Assembly (NCBI GenBank): GCA_048421225.1
Contig: DBFNRV010000077.1
Location: 1 to 14,033, forward strand
DNA length: 14,033 bases
Source: UMGS946 sp048421225
Lineage (GTDB): Bacteria; Bacillota; Clostridia; Christensenellales; CAG-138
Direction: 5' to 3'
The notes beneath the pieces are model-generated. The model was not told where the DNA came from, did not search any database, and saw only the letters and a list, made by a program, of their open reading frames with translations. Below, one piece after another: positions 13,778 to 14,033 of the stretch; the first letter of the stretch is position 1; every line of letters begins with the position of its first letter. The position numbers were made by a program, and so were the translations under genes.

Positions 13778-13942
13778 ATCAAAAATCAGCGGCATGTACG
13801 GTGATTTTTGATACCTTGAGAGCAAAACATGGCCCGACCGCCGCTTGCGGCCGAGGCCCGTGTTTTGCGGGATAATCTCGTAATGCGCTGAGCAAGCGCA
13901 TTACGAATCGCCTATGGCGATAATAGGTTCTAAGAACTCCAG
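13778..13942. repeat. Cluster of four further hairpins, related to the mosaic
   Basis: ATCAAAAATCA/TGATTTTTGAT (13778-13788 with 13802-13812); a long imperfect stem GCAAAACA ... GTGTTTTGC (13822-13868) with an inner GC-rich hairpin; CGTAATGCGCT/AGCGCATTACG with a 5-base loop (13879-13905); and TCGCC-TAT-GGCGA (13908-13920). After these comes TAATAGGTTCTAAGAACTCC, the same seam sequence seen in the mosaics. No gene is visible from 13729 to the window end. Confidence 0.75.
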
Positions 13943-14033
13943 AAAATGCAGAGGGATAATATTAAAACTGGGCGAACAACCATAGTTTTACAATCCGCCA
14001 GAAATTAGCATAGAAGCCCAAAGCTTGTTCGTA

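Overview
The window looks like chromosomal DNA of a Gram-positive anaerobe of the Bacillota, most likely class Clostridia. The reasons are Shine-Dalgarno sites close to AGGAGG before nearly every gene, two short-signal lipoproteins, a surface protein with a Pro-Thr linker and hydrophobic tail, a MurC with the variant GCHGKTT and EACEY motifs that I associate with Clostridia, and moderately high GC coding sequence with AT-rich promoters. No rRNA, tRNA, CRISPR array or IS transposase was seen. The taxon below class level cannot be given.

Layout. Both ends carry a mosaic of hairpins: about 280 bp at 1-279 and the same structure in opposite orientation at 13471-13728, followed by more hairpins to about 13942. 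Between them lie: (a) 309-2182, a complete but isolated P22-type phage portal gene, a 51-codon ORF and a strong terminator; (b) 2367-2522, a small minus-strand gene encoding a 51-residue protein; (c) 2687-4960, a stand-alone AAA/ABC-type ATPase, then a Panacea (SocA/DUF4065) antitoxin-like gene overlapping a coiled-coil, three-helix membrane protein; (d) 5266-6540, a minus-strand RsiV-like (DUF4163/DUF3298) lipoprotein; (e) 6625-8304, a promoter and operator region, an ORF with a signal peptide but no start codon, a surface protein and an inverted, frameshifted fragment of it; (f) 8322-8552, a small phage-terminase-like protein; (g) 8760-9593, an acidic lipoprotein; (h) 10072-10362, a small membrane protein behind a promoter set between inverted repeats; (i) 10386-13326, minus-strand murC and a membrane-anchored M1 metallopeptidase, each with its own promoter.

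How it fits together. MurC is core cell-wall metabolism. The rest is accessory: envelope proteins, scattered phage-type pieces and a probable toxin-antitoxin pair. The best candidate for an interesting system is the Panacea plus membrane-protein pair at 3593-4960, with its own promoter and a palindrome between promoter and ribosome site. The best structural oddity is the pair of inverted hairpin mosaics enclosing about 13.2 kb. All functional calls come from reading motifs by eye; no database search was possible.
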